Shown one piece after another: positions 1 through 9,431 of a DNA stretch of 30,750 nucleotides. Position 1 is the stretch's first letter; each line of letters starts with the position of its first letter. Location of the stretch: IMG/VR virus record IMGVR_UViG_3300027631_000085, positions 1 to 30,750 of that record. One strand, given 5' to 3'. This stretch comes from a virus. Under the pieces are notes generated by a model, which saw nothing but the letters and a program-made list of their open reading frames with translations, was not told the DNA's origin and ran no database searches. Made by a program: the position numbers and the translations under genes.

Positions 1-351
1 GATATATACGATAATCAACAAGTTAAAAAGAAGAATATTTCAGAAATGATTGAATCTCTTCGTAAGTTGATTAAGAATGTAGGAGAAGCAACTGTACTTG
101 CTCCAATCATTAGAGATTTAATAGATACATCCGTTAAAAACGATGACCATTTAATTAAACTTGCAACAATCGCACAAAGATTAGCATCTGCTGAAGCTAA
201 GGGAATTGGTGAAGATGGTTGGTTGAGTGAGCATGAAAAAACTCAATTACTTACTGAATTAGAAGATACAGTAAATGAATTAGATAAAAAGAACGAAGAA
301 AAATTGGTTGATATTCAGATAGAATTAGATGAAATTAAATCTAAAATATAA
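1..351 (+). CDS. C-terminal part of an unrecognised, probably virion-associated protein (5' end outside window)
   Basis: The reading frame is open from base 1 with no stop, so the Met codon at 46 is probably internal and the gene begins to the left of the window. The visible 116 residues are predicted mostly helical and highly charged, ending in a Glu/Lys-rich stretch (about the last 45 residues) that looks like a coiled coil. No family was recognised. Its stop overlaps the start of the spike gene (TAATG), so the two are translationally coupled and it probably belongs to the same tail/baseplate operon. A role in tail assembly is inferred from position only. Confidence 0.7.
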   Translation, partial: DIYDNQQVKKKNISEMIESLRKLIKNVGEATVLAPIIRDLIDTSVKNDDHLIKLATIAQRLASAEAKGIGEDGWLSEHEKTQLLTELEDTVNELDKKNEEKLVDIQIELDEIKSKI

Positions 352-1625
352 TGTTTGATATTACAAATAATAATGAATCATTAAATAAAAAATCTAGTAC
401 CTTAGAGATTTTCTTATCTAAGGTAAATCGAGTATTTAAAACTGAAGATGATTTTTTAGAATTAGATAAAGATAATGATTATGTGAGTGTCTATAATGAT
501 AATTCGGATATATCGGATAAAGATACCAAATATTATGGAGCAATAGATTTTAAAACCAACGATACATTTTCTTCGGATAAACTATATCACGCGTTTCCAT
601 TTGATAAAAATAATTTTACATTTCCATTAGTAGGAGAAACTGTATTAGTTTTAAACCTAAATGCTCAGTATTTTTGGCTACCATATAGTTTAACCATTTA
701 TCCAAATTTTAGAGAAGATTATAAAACATCCGAATTATTTAGTAAATCGGAGTTAAGTGATGCTAATACATCTTCAAAATCTAGTGATTATAAAAAGCAA
801 AAGGAAACGGGAATATCTACATCTAATGCCGGTAGTCAAAAAGAAAAGAAGCCAGAATACGCTATTAAAGAGGGTATTAAATTTTTAAAACCAAATGATG
901 GTGATACTATATTAACTGGTAGAGTTGGTAATACCATTCGTTTTAGTGAATTCCATTTAACCGAAGATGGTAAAACATCTTCTCCATCTATATTCATTCG
1001 TAATAGACAAAATTCTGAATTAGATTCAAAGCCAATTGGTACATTGGTAGATGAAGATATTAATAAAGATGGTACATCCATCTATATAACATCCAATAAA
1101 GTAAAAGTACCATTTACCGAAACTATTAAAAAAACTAAAGTAGGATTTAAAGAATATCCAAACTCCAAAGATTTAAGTGGTGACCAATTATTTATCAATT
1201 CAGACAGAATCGTATTATCGGCAAAGGCAAAAGAATTTATTATTTTTGGTAAGGGTAACACCGGTGTTATAACAGATGGTAATTATTCGATAGATGCTGA
1301 GAAGGAAATTTACATACACAATAAAAAGAATGTAACAATTCATTCCGAAGGAGCTAACCAAATATTTTTAAATTCAGAAAATGGTAAGATATATTTAGGT
1401 AAAAATAAAGGAGAAGGAGCAGCTGGAGCAGCTGTTCAAAAAATGGTATTAGGTGGTGAACTGGTTAAAATAATGGGAGAGTTAATCGATGAAATAACCA
1501 AACAAATATACGCAACTCCTGTTGGACCAACTGCACCCGGTCCTACCAACGCAGCAGCATTTAAAGCTATAAAAGGAAAGTTGAATACTTTATTATCTGC
1601 TAAAAACTATTTAAGTAAATCATAA
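351..1625 (+). CDS. gp5-like baseplate central spike protein (no lysozyme domain)
   Basis: 424 residues. Residues about 20-125 resemble the OB-fold of phage spike/VgrG proteins, with a Phe-Pro-Leu-Val-Gly-Glu turn near 90. A Ser/Lys-rich linker (about 128-165) follows. Residues about 175-355 are a run of short beta strands with alternating hydrophobics (for example IVLSA, IYIHN, VTIHS), as expected for a trimeric beta-helical needle. The C-terminus (VLGGELVKIMGELIDEI, then Pro-rich, then a helix) matches the pattern I associate with spike or hub proteins. T4 gp5 carries a lysozyme domain; I see none here. It would sit at the tip of the tail tube. It overlaps both neighbours by TAATG. The assignment is by pattern and position, next to gp25 and gp6; it could be another OB-fold hub protein. 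Confidence 0.6.
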   Translation: MFDITNNNESLNKKSSTLEIFLSKVNRVFKTEDDFLELDKDNDYVSVYNDNSDISDKDTKYYGAIDFKTNDTFSSDKLYHAFPFDKNNFTFPLVGETVLVLNLNAQYFWLPYSLTIYPNFREDYKTSELFSKSELSDANTSSKSSDYKKQKETGISTSNAGSQKEKKPEYAIKEGIKFLKPNDGDTILTGRVGNTIRFSEFHLTEDGKTSSPSIFIRNRQNSELDSKPIGTLVDEDINKDGTSIYITSNKVKVPFTETIKKTKVGFKEYPNSKDLSGDQLFINSDRIVLSAKAKEFIIFGKGNTGVITDGNYSIDAEKEIYIHNKKNVTIHSEGANQIFLNSENGKIYLGKNKGEGAAGAAVQKMVLGGELVKIMGELIDEITKQIYATPVGPTAPGPTNAAAFKAIKGKLNTLLSAKNYLSKS

Positions 1626-2857
1626 TGTCTTGGACACTATTCAAAATAAATGTTTTAAAATCTATGGTATCTTTTCAATTCGCAAAGGATATGGATGGAT
1701 TTGCTGAATTTTATGCAAATGAATATGATAGGTGTATAAAAAGAGGTGGAGATATGATTTACGGAGTTCCTATTATAAATGGGAATGTTTCCGGAATGAT
1801 AGATGTAATTAAAGCAGCTCTTAAAAAAGGACAAGATTCGGATGGTGAAAACTTTAATATATTAGCCGAAATATATCCAAAAGCATTTGATGCATATTGG
1901 TTGGGAGCTGAAATGGCACCAATACCAAGCCCACTATTAAAGCCAGCTGGTTGGCAATCAACTCCACCTGCTCCCGGTACAATTATGAATATTGGACCTA
2001 ATCCAATGATGTTAGCCGCATCAGCGGCATTACATAAAGCTGAAGTGGAAGCAATGCAGGCTTTAGAAGATAAACTAAAAGAACAAACTATTAATATACC
2101 AAAAATTGGCGAAGTTAATGTTTATGAAACTATTCAAAAAATATTAAAGAAAGAGCCGGTTGATTCGAATATAGCAAATCATCCCGCAATTAAAGCAGGT
2201 AAAACTATAATTCAAAAAGTAAAAACGGCTAAGAAGAAGAAACCATCTATTGGTTCTCAAATGAAAAAAGCTATTAAATTTCCATTTCCAGAATTACCAA
2301 AGAAAAAAGAAATCATTGAAAAAGCTAAAAAATCTTTATTAGATGCGGCAGTTGAAGAATTAAAAAAGCAATTAATTATACCAATTGAGGCAACTATATT
2401 GGCACCAATTCAAGCTGCTATTCAAACGGCTGTGGAACTATCAAATAGTATTCCATCACCAAAACCAACTCCTCCTCAAATTAAAAAATTTATAAAAGAT
2501 ACAATTGATGGAGCAGTACCGGATATAGAACTACCGGGTATTAGTATTCCAAAGATACCTACAAAGGAGGAATTGCAAAAAATGATAGATGATGCAACTC
2601 CAACCAAAGAAGAATTGTTGGCAATGGCATATGATTTGATTAAAGATAAAATACCACAAATTCCCAACATATTTTTTATACCACCAACAATACAATTCAG
2701 TTTTCAAACAAATATAATGATTAACCCATTTGTTAATGTAGCTAAAACCCATTTGATGGGAGCTAGTGGTATAATGTCCGTTATGTCACAATATCCGCCA
2801 CCTGCTCCACCCGCTCCTGCTATATTAAATTGGAATGGGTATAAAATCGTAGGATAA
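1625..2857 (+). CDS. Virion structural protein, unrecognised, in baseplate operon
   Basis: 410 residues, starting at the ATG that overlaps the spike stop codon. The first ~100 residues look globular (FAEFYANEYDRCIKRGG). A Pro-rich patch lies around 100-120. Residues about 130-290 are helical and Lys-rich, and the C-terminal third is rich in Pro and Ile, ending with a run of Pro-Pro-Ala. No enzyme motif was seen. Placement between the spike and gp25 suggests a hub or tail-tip component, but that is inferred from neighbourhood alone. It is followed by a 56-nt gap carrying the ATATTTAT motif, so it is probably the last gene of its unit. Confidence 0.6.
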   Translation: MSWTLFKINVLKSMVSFQFAKDMDGFAEFYANEYDRCIKRGGDMIYGVPIINGNVSGMIDVIKAALKKGQDSDGENFNILAEIYPKAFDAYWLGAEMAPIPSPLLKPAGWQSTPPAPGTIMNIGPNPMMLAASAALHKAEVEAMQALEDKLKEQTINIPKIGEVNVYETIQKILKKEPVDSNIANHPAIKAGKTIIQKVKTAKKKKPSIGSQMKKAIKFPFPELPKKKEIIEKAKKSLLDAAVEELKKQLIIPIEATILAPIQAAIQTAVELSNSIPSPKPTPPQIKKFIKDTIDGAVPDIELPGISIPKIPTKEELQKMIDDATPTKEELLAMAYDLIKDKIPQIPNIFFIPPTIQFSFQTNIMINPFVNVAKTHLMGASGIMSVMSQYPPPAPPAPAILNWNGYKIVG

Positions 2858-2884
2858 TACAATTGTATTAAATTTATTCTTTCA

Positions 2885-2900
2885 ATATTTATTATAAACA
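2885..2900 (+). promoter_or_regulatory. ATATTTAT-N3-AAACA motif before the gene at 2914
   Basis: ATATTTAT at 2885-2892, three bases, then AAACA to 2900, 21 nt between the ATATTTAT and the ATG. It is one of seven intergenic copies in the window. A promoter -10-like role for a phage-modified polymerase is inferred from recurrence and placement; no -35-like partner is obvious. Confidence 0.5.
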
Positions 2901-2913
2901 TACACAAATTACT

Positions 2914-3417
2914 ATGGATTCAAAATTATTAGTAGGTTTAATTAAGGAGGTTGTTAAAAACGAAGTAAAACAACAAGTTAAAGAAGAATTAGCTAAATTA
3001 ATTAAATCTGGTGCAGTTACATTAAACTCACAAAGAAAAACAACTAGTCCCACATTAAGGGAGATGACGGAGGTAAATACTACTGCTCCTATTAGACAGC
3101 AAATGGTAAATACCAAACAACAAACACCTCAAATCAAAAAGGAATTTACAAAAGACCCAATGATTAATGAGATTCTTAATATGACACAACCATTTACATC
3201 GGAGCAACGTAAAGAAGGCGCTCAAGCGGTTGGTAGTGTATTGGATATGATTAAACCCGAATTGAGGGTAGATGAGAGCGAATGGGAAACTATGGATTTT
3301 AGAGATATAGATATACCACAAAATACTCCTCAATTCGAATCAACGGGTGATGGATTACAAGATGCTACAATAAAAGCATTGACAAGAAATTATTCGGAAT
3401 TAGTTAAAAGATTTTAA
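2914..3417 (+). CDS. Small helical protein preceding gp25, unrecognised
   Basis: 167 residues. The N-terminal ~35 residues form an amphipathic, Lys/Glu/Val-rich helix, probably a coiled coil (LIKEVVKNEVKQQVKEEL). The middle is polar, Thr/Gln-rich and likely disordered. The C-terminal half has short helices and ends in NYSELVKRF. No enzyme or fold was recognised. It is the first gene after an intergenic motif and lies 2 nt before gp25, so it is probably made with the wedge proteins. An oligomeric assembly factor or minor wedge component would fit, but nothing in the sequence proves it. Confidence 0.6.
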   Translation: MDSKLLVGLIKEVVKNEVKQQVKEELAKLIKSGAVTLNSQRKTTSPTLREMTEVNTTAPIRQQMVNTKQQTPQIKKEFTKDPMINEILNMTQPFTSEQRKEGAQAVGSVLDMIKPELRVDESEWETMDFRDIDIPQNTPQFESTGDGLQDATIKALTRNYSELVKRF

Positions 3418-3419
3418 TA

Positions 3420-3857
3420 ATGGCAATAGAGATTGGTAGAGTAAGTACGAAGGATTTAACAAGTAATTCTTATAAATCATTGGGAATTGGAATAAATAGA
3501 CGTTCCGATTCTAATGGTATATTTGCTACAAACTATACCACTATCAAACAAACTAGAGATAATTTAATAAATCTAATAATGACCCGAAAGGGTGAGAGGG
3601 TTATGCAGCCCGATTTCGGATGTGATATACATAGATTAATATTTGAACCAATATATGGTGAAGATATTAAAGATAGAGTAATCGATGCGATTGAAGATGC
3701 AGTAGCTATGTGGATGCCATTTGTATCAATAAACGATATAGAATTTCCATTTGATGATAATGATATAGATAATAACAAAATAAATGTTTCTATAAAATTT
3801 TCATTAAGATTAAATCCTAATATATCAGAAACAATAGAAGTAACGATAAATCAATAA
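3420..3857 (+). CDS. 25: Baseplate wedge protein, gp25/GPW family
   Basis: 145 residues, close to the usual 130-140 of the family. It has the family signatures: a segment with TRKGERVMQPDFGCDIHRL (about 56-74) followed by FEPIYGEDI and a helix ending in a Trp-Met-Pro-Phe turn (about 97-101), then alternating strands to the C-terminus. In T4, gp25 is a core wedge subunit that starts sheath polymerisation; the same fold occurs in type VI secretion TssE. It starts 2 nt after the preceding stop and is followed 7 nt later by gp6, the order found in many contractile-tail systems. No Shine-Dalgarno sequence precedes the ATG. Confidence 0.92.
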   Translation: MAIEIGRVSTKDLTSNSYKSLGIGINRRSDSNGIFATNYTTIKQTRDNLINLIMTRKGERVMQPDFGCDIHRLIFEPIYGEDIKDRVIDAIEDAVAMWMPFVSINDIEFPFDDNDIDNNKINVSIKFSLRLNPNISETIEVTINQ

Positions 3858-3864
3858 TAACACA

Positions 3865-5895
3865 ATGGCCATCAAACCGTTAAATAAGAATTGGGGTAGT
3901 AATAGAGAACTAACATATGTTGGTAAGGACTTTGCCAGCTTTAAGCAAAATTTAGTAGAATTTACAAAAACATATTTCCCAAACCAATATTCGGATTTCA
4001 ATGAAGCATCTCCGGGTATGGTATTTGTAGAAATGGCAGCCGCAATTGGCGATGTTTTATCATTCTACCAAGATACACAATTAAAAGAATCAATGTTATC
4101 GCATGCTACTGAACGTAAAAATGTAATAGCATTAGCACAATCGATGGGGTATAAACCAAAGGTAACAACCCCAGCCGTTACAACTTTAACTGTTTATCAG
4201 TTAGTTCCAGCTATCAGCAATGGTGCAAATCAATATTCACCAAACCCATCTTATTTTTTAAGAATAAAAGATGGTATGGAAATCGTATCAACAACCAATC
4301 CAAATATCATATTTAGAACAACTGATTCTGTTGATTTTTCAAATGAAACTAATAGAGAAATAGATGTTTACGAAAGAAATAGTGCTACCGGAGAGCCAAC
4401 TTTTTATTTAGTTAGTAAAAAAATAAAAGCAATTTCTGCTAGAGAAAAGGATACAACCATTTCATTTACCGATACTACTGATTATCCTGTTGCAACAATA
4501 AATGAAACAAACATAATAGGAATAACATCGGTAGTAACCGATGATACGAATGCTAAATGGTATGAAGTTCCATATTTGGCACAAGAAAGTATATTTGTAG
4601 AACAACCAAACACCGAATCAAATGGTGGACAGCTAAGTGACGAATCATATACAGTACCATATATTTTAGAAGTACAAAAAGTACCACGTAGATTTTCAAC
4701 TAAAGTAAATTCCGATAACACAATAGATTTACAATTTGGTAGTGGGGATGTAACTATGAATGATGAGCAAATTCTACCAAACCCTAAAAATATAGGATTG
4801 GGATTAGCTAATTCGGTACAAAGATTAAATCAGGGGATTGACCCATCTAATTTTCTAAAAACAAATACGTTTGGAATTGCACCTTCTGGTCAAACATTAA
4901 ATGTAAAGTATTTAGTTGGTGGAGGAGTTGAATCGAATGTAAATTCAGGCGATTTAACTACTATATCTAGAATAGAATTTGAAGAAGATTTATTGTCTGT
5001 GGATAATATAACAACCTATTCTCAAATAAAAAGTAGTGTAGCAGTTGAAAATTTAGAACCAGCAGTTGGTGGTAGAGGAAGTGAATCAATTGAGGAAATT
5101 AGACAAAACGCATTGGGAATGTTTGGTTCTCAAAATAGAGCAGTAACTAAGCAAGATTATATTGTAAGAGCATTAAGTATGCCAGAAAGATATGGTAGTG
5201 TTGCTAAGGTATATGTTTCGCCGGATGGTGAAATTGATAATAATTCACCATCATCCATATTAGCATCTCCAAATAATATTGCAGAATTCGTAGGTGTTGT
5301 GGAGGGATTGCAAAATAAATCTAAATTAGAAATACAAACTGAATTAGTAAAATATTTAACACAAAAGAAAACATCAATTGCCGAAGTTAACAATCCATTT
5401 GCAATTAATATGTATATATTAGGGTATAATGGTGATAAAAAGCTTACTCAAATAAATCAAGCGGTTAAGCAAAATCTTAAAACGTATTTGGGTGAGTATA
5501 GAATGATGACAGATGCCGTTAATATCATAGATGGATTTGTAATCAACATAGGAGTTGATTTTGAAATAATATGTTATCAAAACTATAATAAAAGAGAAGT
5601 ACTATCAGCTTGTTTAACCGAAATGCAAAACTATTTTGAAATAGATAATTGGACATTCAATAAACCAATTAATATTTCTGAATTAGAATTAATATTAGCA
5701 AATGTGGAAGGTGTAATGAGTGTACCATCAGTAAAAATATCAAACATATGCAAAAGCGATGGTAATGAAAATTATTCACCAAATAGATACAACATCGATG
5801 AAGCAACTAAAGGTAAGATAATATATCCATCTTTAGACCCTTGCATTTTCGAAGTAAAATACCCTAACAAAGATATAAAAGGAAGAGCTTTATAA
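3865..5895 (+). CDS. 6: Baseplate wedge protein, gp6 / Baseplate_J family
   Basis: 676 residues, similar in size to T4 gp6 (about 660). The N-terminus has the diagnostic segment FNEASPGMVFVEMAAAIGDV (about 44-63) followed by FYQDTQLKESML and TERKNVIALAQSMGY. A Baseplate_J-like core follows. Near residue 400 comes GGRGSESIEEIRQNA and then NRAVTKQDYIVRALSMP. gp6 dimers join neighbouring wedges into the hexagonal baseplate and drive its change of shape on contraction. It directly follows gp25, as expected of physical partners. The protein is complete and shows no frameshift. Confidence 0.92.
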   Translation: MAIKPLNKNWGSNRELTYVGKDFASFKQNLVEFTKTYFPNQYSDFNEASPGMVFVEMAAAIGDVLSFYQDTQLKESMLSHATERKNVIALAQSMGYKPKVTTPAVTTLTVYQLVPAISNGANQYSPNPSYFLRIKDGMEIVSTTNPNIIFRTTDSVDFSNETNREIDVYERNSATGEPTFYLVSKKIKAISAREKDTTISFTDTTDYPVATINETNIIGITSVVTDDTNAKWYEVPYLAQESIFVEQPNTESNGGQLSDESYTVPYILEVQKVPRRFSTKVNSDNTIDLQFGSGDVTMNDEQILPNPKNIGLGLANSVQRLNQGIDPSNFLKTNTFGIAPSGQTLNVKYLVGGGVESNVNSGDLTTISRIEFEEDLLSVDNITTYSQIKSSVAVENLEPAVGGRGSESIEEIRQNALGMFGSQNRAVTKQDYIVRALSMPERYGSVAKVYVSPDGEIDNNSPSSILASPNNIAEFVGVVEGLQNKSKLEIQTELVKYLTQKKTSIAEVNNPFAINMYILGYNGDKKLTQINQAVKQNLKTYLGEYRMMTDAVNIIDGFVINIGVDFEIICYQNYNKREVLSACLTEMQNYFEIDNWTFNKPINISELELILANVEGVMSVPSVKISNICKSDGNENYSPNRYNIDEATKGKIIYPSLDPCIFEVKYPNKDIKGRAL

Positions 5896-5896
5896 T

Positions 5897-6961
5897 ATGC
5901 ATAAATTATTCACATCATCATACGATGCCAGTATCTACCTACAACAACCCGAACAAAACGCAGGTAGAGATGAGATATTAGAGGTTGGCAAACTATATTA
6001 CGGGTCTACAAAAGATATAGCTAGAACATTAATTAAATTCGATGTAGCCAATATGGGAATACCATCCGGCTCTATTGTCTATTTAAACTTAAAATCATCC
6101 CAAGCAGAAGAAATTCCATTGGAATATACTATTCATGCTAATGCTGTTTCTCAAAGTTGGAATATGGGTATTGGCACAAAATTTGATAATATAACATCGG
6201 ATGGTGTGAGTTGGTATTATAAAAATGGCGTTGATAAATGGATGGATTATGTAGCAATTCCAAATTCATATGCAAGTGGTTCTGATACAGGCTCTATATC
6301 AAATGGTGGTGGTGGTACTTGGTACACCGCATCGATGGCATCTCAATCTTATAATTATGAAGATGCTGATATTAGAATGGATGTAACGAATATAGTTAAT
6401 TTATGGTTAAGTGGTTCTATACCAAATAACGGATTCATTATACATCATAGTTCCTCTGCGGAAAATAATGATTTAGATTATGGTGTATTAAAATTCTTTT
6501 CAAAAGAAACCAATACTATATACGAACCAAAATTGGAATTAGTTTGGAATGATTTCTCTCAAATTACAGGAAGTTTAGCACCAACAACAGGTTCTGCCGA
6601 AGATGGATATAAGGTTGTACTTACAAACTTAAAAAATGAATATCCAGCAAACGAAACTATTAAGATTAGAGTAAAGGCTAGAGATATGTATCCATTGAAA
6701 ACATTTGGCACTACATTTGAATATGACCAAACTAAATATTTACCAATAGCATCTTATTATCAATTGGAAGATTATAAGACGGGTGAGATAGTATATCCAT
6801 TTGGCGAATACACAAAAATAAGTTGTGATTCAATATCAAATTATTTTAATATAAGTTTAAACGCATTACCAATCAATAGAACGTATAAATTAAAAATTAA
6901 AATAGAAGAAGGTGGCATATCTACTATTATAGATGATAAATTAATTTTCGAAATAGTATAA
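5897..6961 (+). CDS. DNRLRE/CBM96-like beta-sandwich virion protein
   Basis: 354 residues. Residues about 5-215 resemble the DNRLRE (CBM96-like) beta-sandwich: an N-terminal Ser-Tyr-Asp-Ala segment, then ARTLIKFDV (about 43-51), strands ending in a QSWNMGIGT loop, a Gly-rich SNGGGGTWYT turn near 135, then the MDVTNIVNLWLSG segment and a C-terminal LELVW strand. The last ~135 residues form a second beta-rich domain. In surface proteins this fold binds glycans or stabilises filaments; here it lies directly after gp6, where T4 encodes larger wedge proteins. A baseplate-surface or receptor-contact part is inferred. It starts 1 nt after the gp6 stop, so it is in the same operon. The fold call is by eye. 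Confidence 0.6.
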   Translation: MHKLFTSSYDASIYLQQPEQNAGRDEILEVGKLYYGSTKDIARTLIKFDVANMGIPSGSIVYLNLKSSQAEEIPLEYTIHANAVSQSWNMGIGTKFDNITSDGVSWYYKNGVDKWMDYVAIPNSYASGSDTGSISNGGGGTWYTASMASQSYNYEDADIRMDVTNIVNLWLSGSIPNNGFIIHHSSSAENNDLDYGVLKFFSKETNTIYEPKLELVWNDFSQITGSLAPTTGSAEDGYKVVLTNLKNEYPANETIKIRVKARDMYPLKTFGTTFEYDQTKYLPIASYYQLEDYKTGEIVYPFGEYTKISCDSISNYFNISLNALPINRTYKLKIKIEEGGISTIIDDKLIFEIV

Positions 6962-6962
6962 A

Positions 6963-8102
6963 ATGACAACATTAGAGGCGATTGCACAAAAATTGGATGA
7001 AAAAAGAAAATCGGATTTAGAATCAATATTATCTATATCCGGCTCTCAAGCTATTGCCAAAAATCAATATGGTATTACGGTAGTTGATGAAAATAACATT
7101 GCATCATCTTTAGTATTTAAGGAATTAAATAAAAATAAATACGATGAAGCTGAACTATTAAAAGCAATCGATTTGGATATTAAGGAATTAAGACCAAACA
7201 TCCCTACTCCAAATTTAAATTTAGTTCCTAAACCATTATATGATGAAGAAGTACTTCAGAATGAAGATTTAAGAAAGCAAGTAGCTGATTTAAACGTAGA
7301 AGTATCCAATTTAAACTCAACTATATCAGATTTAGAATCTCAAGTACAATCTGAAATAAATAATAGATTAGCAATTGAACAAACTAATGATGCATTAGTT
7401 AATCAACTAAATACATTAGTACAAACCATTGATGATTTTGCTTTACAAATACAAAATTCACTACAAAAATCAGTAGAGGAAGGAATTCTTAGAGCATCAT
7501 TACAATCCCAAAATACCGGGTTTAAAGCACAAATTCAGGCATTGATTAAACAAATTGACTCATTGAATTCAATTATAGAAGGTTTGCAATCTCAATTAGG
7601 AGCGGTACAAAATCAGCAAGCGATTGTACAAGGTACACAAGCACAAGCAATGGCAGCTGGAGCAGATGTTGTTAATGATGTGGCAATTGTTAAAATATCT
7701 CCAGATGAAGATTCAAATAAACCAAAAATATTTGCTAGATTTAGTGCTACGGGTGCAAATCAATGGAAAAATGGTAAATCATTATCAATTACTAATAATG
7801 ATAAGCAACCAATAACCGTAACGCTAACTCCTAAAAATCCACAAAATAGAGAATTTTATAAAATACCACAAAAGAGCTTTACAGTTGATGCGGGAGCGAG
7901 TAAAGATGTAGAATTTACTTTAAACTTTGATGCGGTTGGTGATTTGGATTCTCGCAAAAAGGGAGGGTGGTTTAATGGAAAAAGCCACTCTAAAGATTAT
8001 TTAGATGGTTCTTTGAAAGTAGTAATAACTCGTTCAGATGGAACTTCTAAAGATAAAACATACGAAGCCGGTTTTGGTAAATATCACCCAGATTCATATT
8101 AA
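6963..8102 (+). CDS. Coiled-coil virion protein with C-terminal Ig-like domain
   Basis: 379 residues. A helical N-terminus (1-85) leads to a long coiled coil from about 98 to 220 with clear heptads (LNVEVSNLNSTISDLESQV). After an Ala/Gln-rich hinge, residues about 235-379 form a beta-rich domain resembling an Ig-like module (ITNNDKQPITVTLTPKNPQN). The shape, a trimeric or dimeric rod with a head, resembles phage whisker, collar or short-fibre proteins, but I cannot name the family. It lies in the wedge operon with 1 nt to the preceding gene and 6 nt to the next. Confidence 0.6.
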   Translation: MTTLEAIAQKLDEKRKSDLESILSISGSQAIAKNQYGITVVDENNIASSLVFKELNKNKYDEAELLKAIDLDIKELRPNIPTPNLNLVPKPLYDEEVLQNEDLRKQVADLNVEVSNLNSTISDLESQVQSEINNRLAIEQTNDALVNQLNTLVQTIDDFALQIQNSLQKSVEEGILRASLQSQNTGFKAQIQALIKQIDSLNSIIEGLQSQLGAVQNQQAIVQGTQAQAMAAGADVVNDVAIVKISPDEDSNKPKIFARFSATGANQWKNGKSLSITNNDKQPITVTLTPKNPQNREFYKIPQKSFTVDAGASKDVEFTLNFDAVGDLDSRKKGGWFNGKSHSKDYLDGSLKVVITRSDGTSKDKTYEAGFGKYHPDSY

Positions 8103-8108
8103 TAAATT

Positions 8109-9407
8109 ATGAGTATTAAAAAATATACAAATATAGATAATATAAATAACAATTCAGAAAATGCAGGACAATTTTTGCAAACTGAAGATTTATTTATTGT
8201 AAGTCAAAATCAAATAGAAGATACTGATTTTGGCGATTGTAGATATGACGTAATGGAAGTTTCTGTTTATGATATAAATAATAACTTATTACCACAAAAG
8301 AATGGAAATAACGTTGCGTATATTAAAACGGGAGATATTAAAAACTATATGTATAGCCTTACAAACAAAGGCGGACAAAAAGAGTTAGCAATTGATATTG
8401 AAAAATTATTAAATGATTTAGGATTTACAAATGGAATTCTAAAAGTTAATGTTAATTTTGTTAGAAATAAAGTAGGTAGTGATAATGGGCTAACAAGAGT
8501 ATGGGTACACGAAATATCACCATCAAGAACCGAAATTAGAATATTACCATTAAAAACAAAAAATAGTAATGTTAATACTATAACCAATAAAGAATTTACA
8601 AATATAAATAATTTAAGTAAAGATTTTAAATATTATAAAAAAAATATATTAGATTCATTGGACTCATTTGAAGTAAATTATTTAGAATCGATAACATCAT
8701 TAATGGTTAATAGATTTGGTAAAGATTTCGAATCTATTCTGCGTAAAGATTTTGGGTTATCTAATTTTAGTGCTTTCAAAAAAAGAATATTTTTAGATTT
8801 CAAAACAAGCGTAACCTATTGGTTAACAAATAAAGAATATATTATTTCGGAATCAAATTATGGTAAACCATCCATAACTAGGTTTGAAGATTGTGAGCAA
8901 TATGAGTTTAGTAGATTAACGGCACAAATTCAAAACATTTTAAGAAATTGTATAGAATATAATACAAAAACTTTAAATAGAAGAAATATCACTATAAAGG
9001 TATTACCAAAAGAATTTGAAATTGCTGAACTTAAAAAAGAAATAAAAGATTTGGTTGGTAATATAGTAATAAATGATACTAAAGTTAGAAATGTTTATAA
9101 TCCACAAAACGTTAAATTGGAGATTAAAGGTACAAATCCACCAAAAGAAATTATAGTTCCGATAGAATTACCACCTGCGCCAATAGAAGTAGAACCATTA
9201 CCGATAAAGCCATTACCAATACAACCAACTCCTATTAAAGTAATAGAACCAATGCCAGAACCACAACCAAAGCCAATTCAAGACGTTATACCAACACCAT
9301 CATATGGTGGTGGCGGTGGTGGGGGTGGGTTTACCGAAGTTGATCGTGGTGATGTTAGAATTGGTAGAGATAGAATTTACGAAGGTGGTAGAGAAAATAT
9401 ACAATAG
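8109..9407 (+). CDS. Virion protein with Pro-rich arm and octaglycine hinge
   Basis: 432 residues. The first ~150 form a beta-rich domain with a VWVHEISPSRTEIRILPL strand pair, a phrase I associate with baseplate or fibre proteins of marine T4-like phages. A helical middle section follows (about 170-310). Residues about 352-398 are Pro-rich (PLPIKPLPIQPTPIKVIEP), ending in a run of eight Gly (400-407) and a basic tail. The Pro-rich arm plus hinge suggests an extended linker that docks onto a neighbour. It ends in TAG, one of only two TAG stops here. The next large gene begins in the same frame after a 24-nt gap. Confidence 0.6.
   Translation: MSIKKYTNIDNINNNSENAGQFLQTEDLFIVSQNQIEDTDFGDCRYDVMEVSVYDINNNLLPQKNGNNVAYIKTGDIKNYMYSLTNKGGQKELAIDIEKLLNDLGFTNGILKVNVNFVRNKVGSDNGLTRVWVHEISPSRTEIRILPLKTKNSNVNTITNKEFTNINNLSKDFKYYKKNILDSLDSFEVNYLESITSLMVNRFGKDFESILRKDFGLSNFSAFKKRIFLDFKTSVTYWLTNKEYIISESNYGKPSITRFEDCEQYEFSRLTAQIQNILRNCIEYNTKTLNRRNITIKVLPKEFEIAELKKEIKDLVGNIVINDTKVRNVYNPQNVKLEIKGTNPPKEIIVPIELPPAPIEVEPLPIKPLPIQPTPIKVIEPMPEPQPKPIQDVIPTPSYGGGGGGGGFTEVDRGDVRIGRDRIYEGGRENIQ
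9306..9329 (+). repeat. Eight consecutive Gly codons
   Basis: Codons 400-407 of the preceding gene are all Gly (GGT, GGC and GGG mixed), giving a flexible hinge after a Pro-rich arm. A second run of eight lies 190 bases downstream in the next gene. Confidence 0.9.
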
Positions 9408-9408
9408 G

Positions 9409-9424
9409 ATATTTATACTAAACA
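9409..9424 (+). promoter_or_regulatory. ATATTTAT-N3-AAACA motif before the gene at 9432
   Basis: ATATTTAT at 9409-9416, three bases, then AAACA ending at 9424. It begins 2 bases after the TAG stop of the upstream gene and lies 15 nt before the GTG start. It matches the copy at 2885 in both words and their spacing. Confidence 0.5.
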
Positions 9425-9431
9425 ATAAAGA

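Noticed and set aside
46-48. ATG as the true start of the first gene
   Set aside because: The frame is open to base 1, so this Met is more likely internal to a gene starting outside the window.
9405-9431. Readthrough of the TAG at 9405 joining two same-frame virion genes
   Set aside because: A second in-frame stop, TAA, follows at 9426-9428, and the gap carries the regulatory motif.
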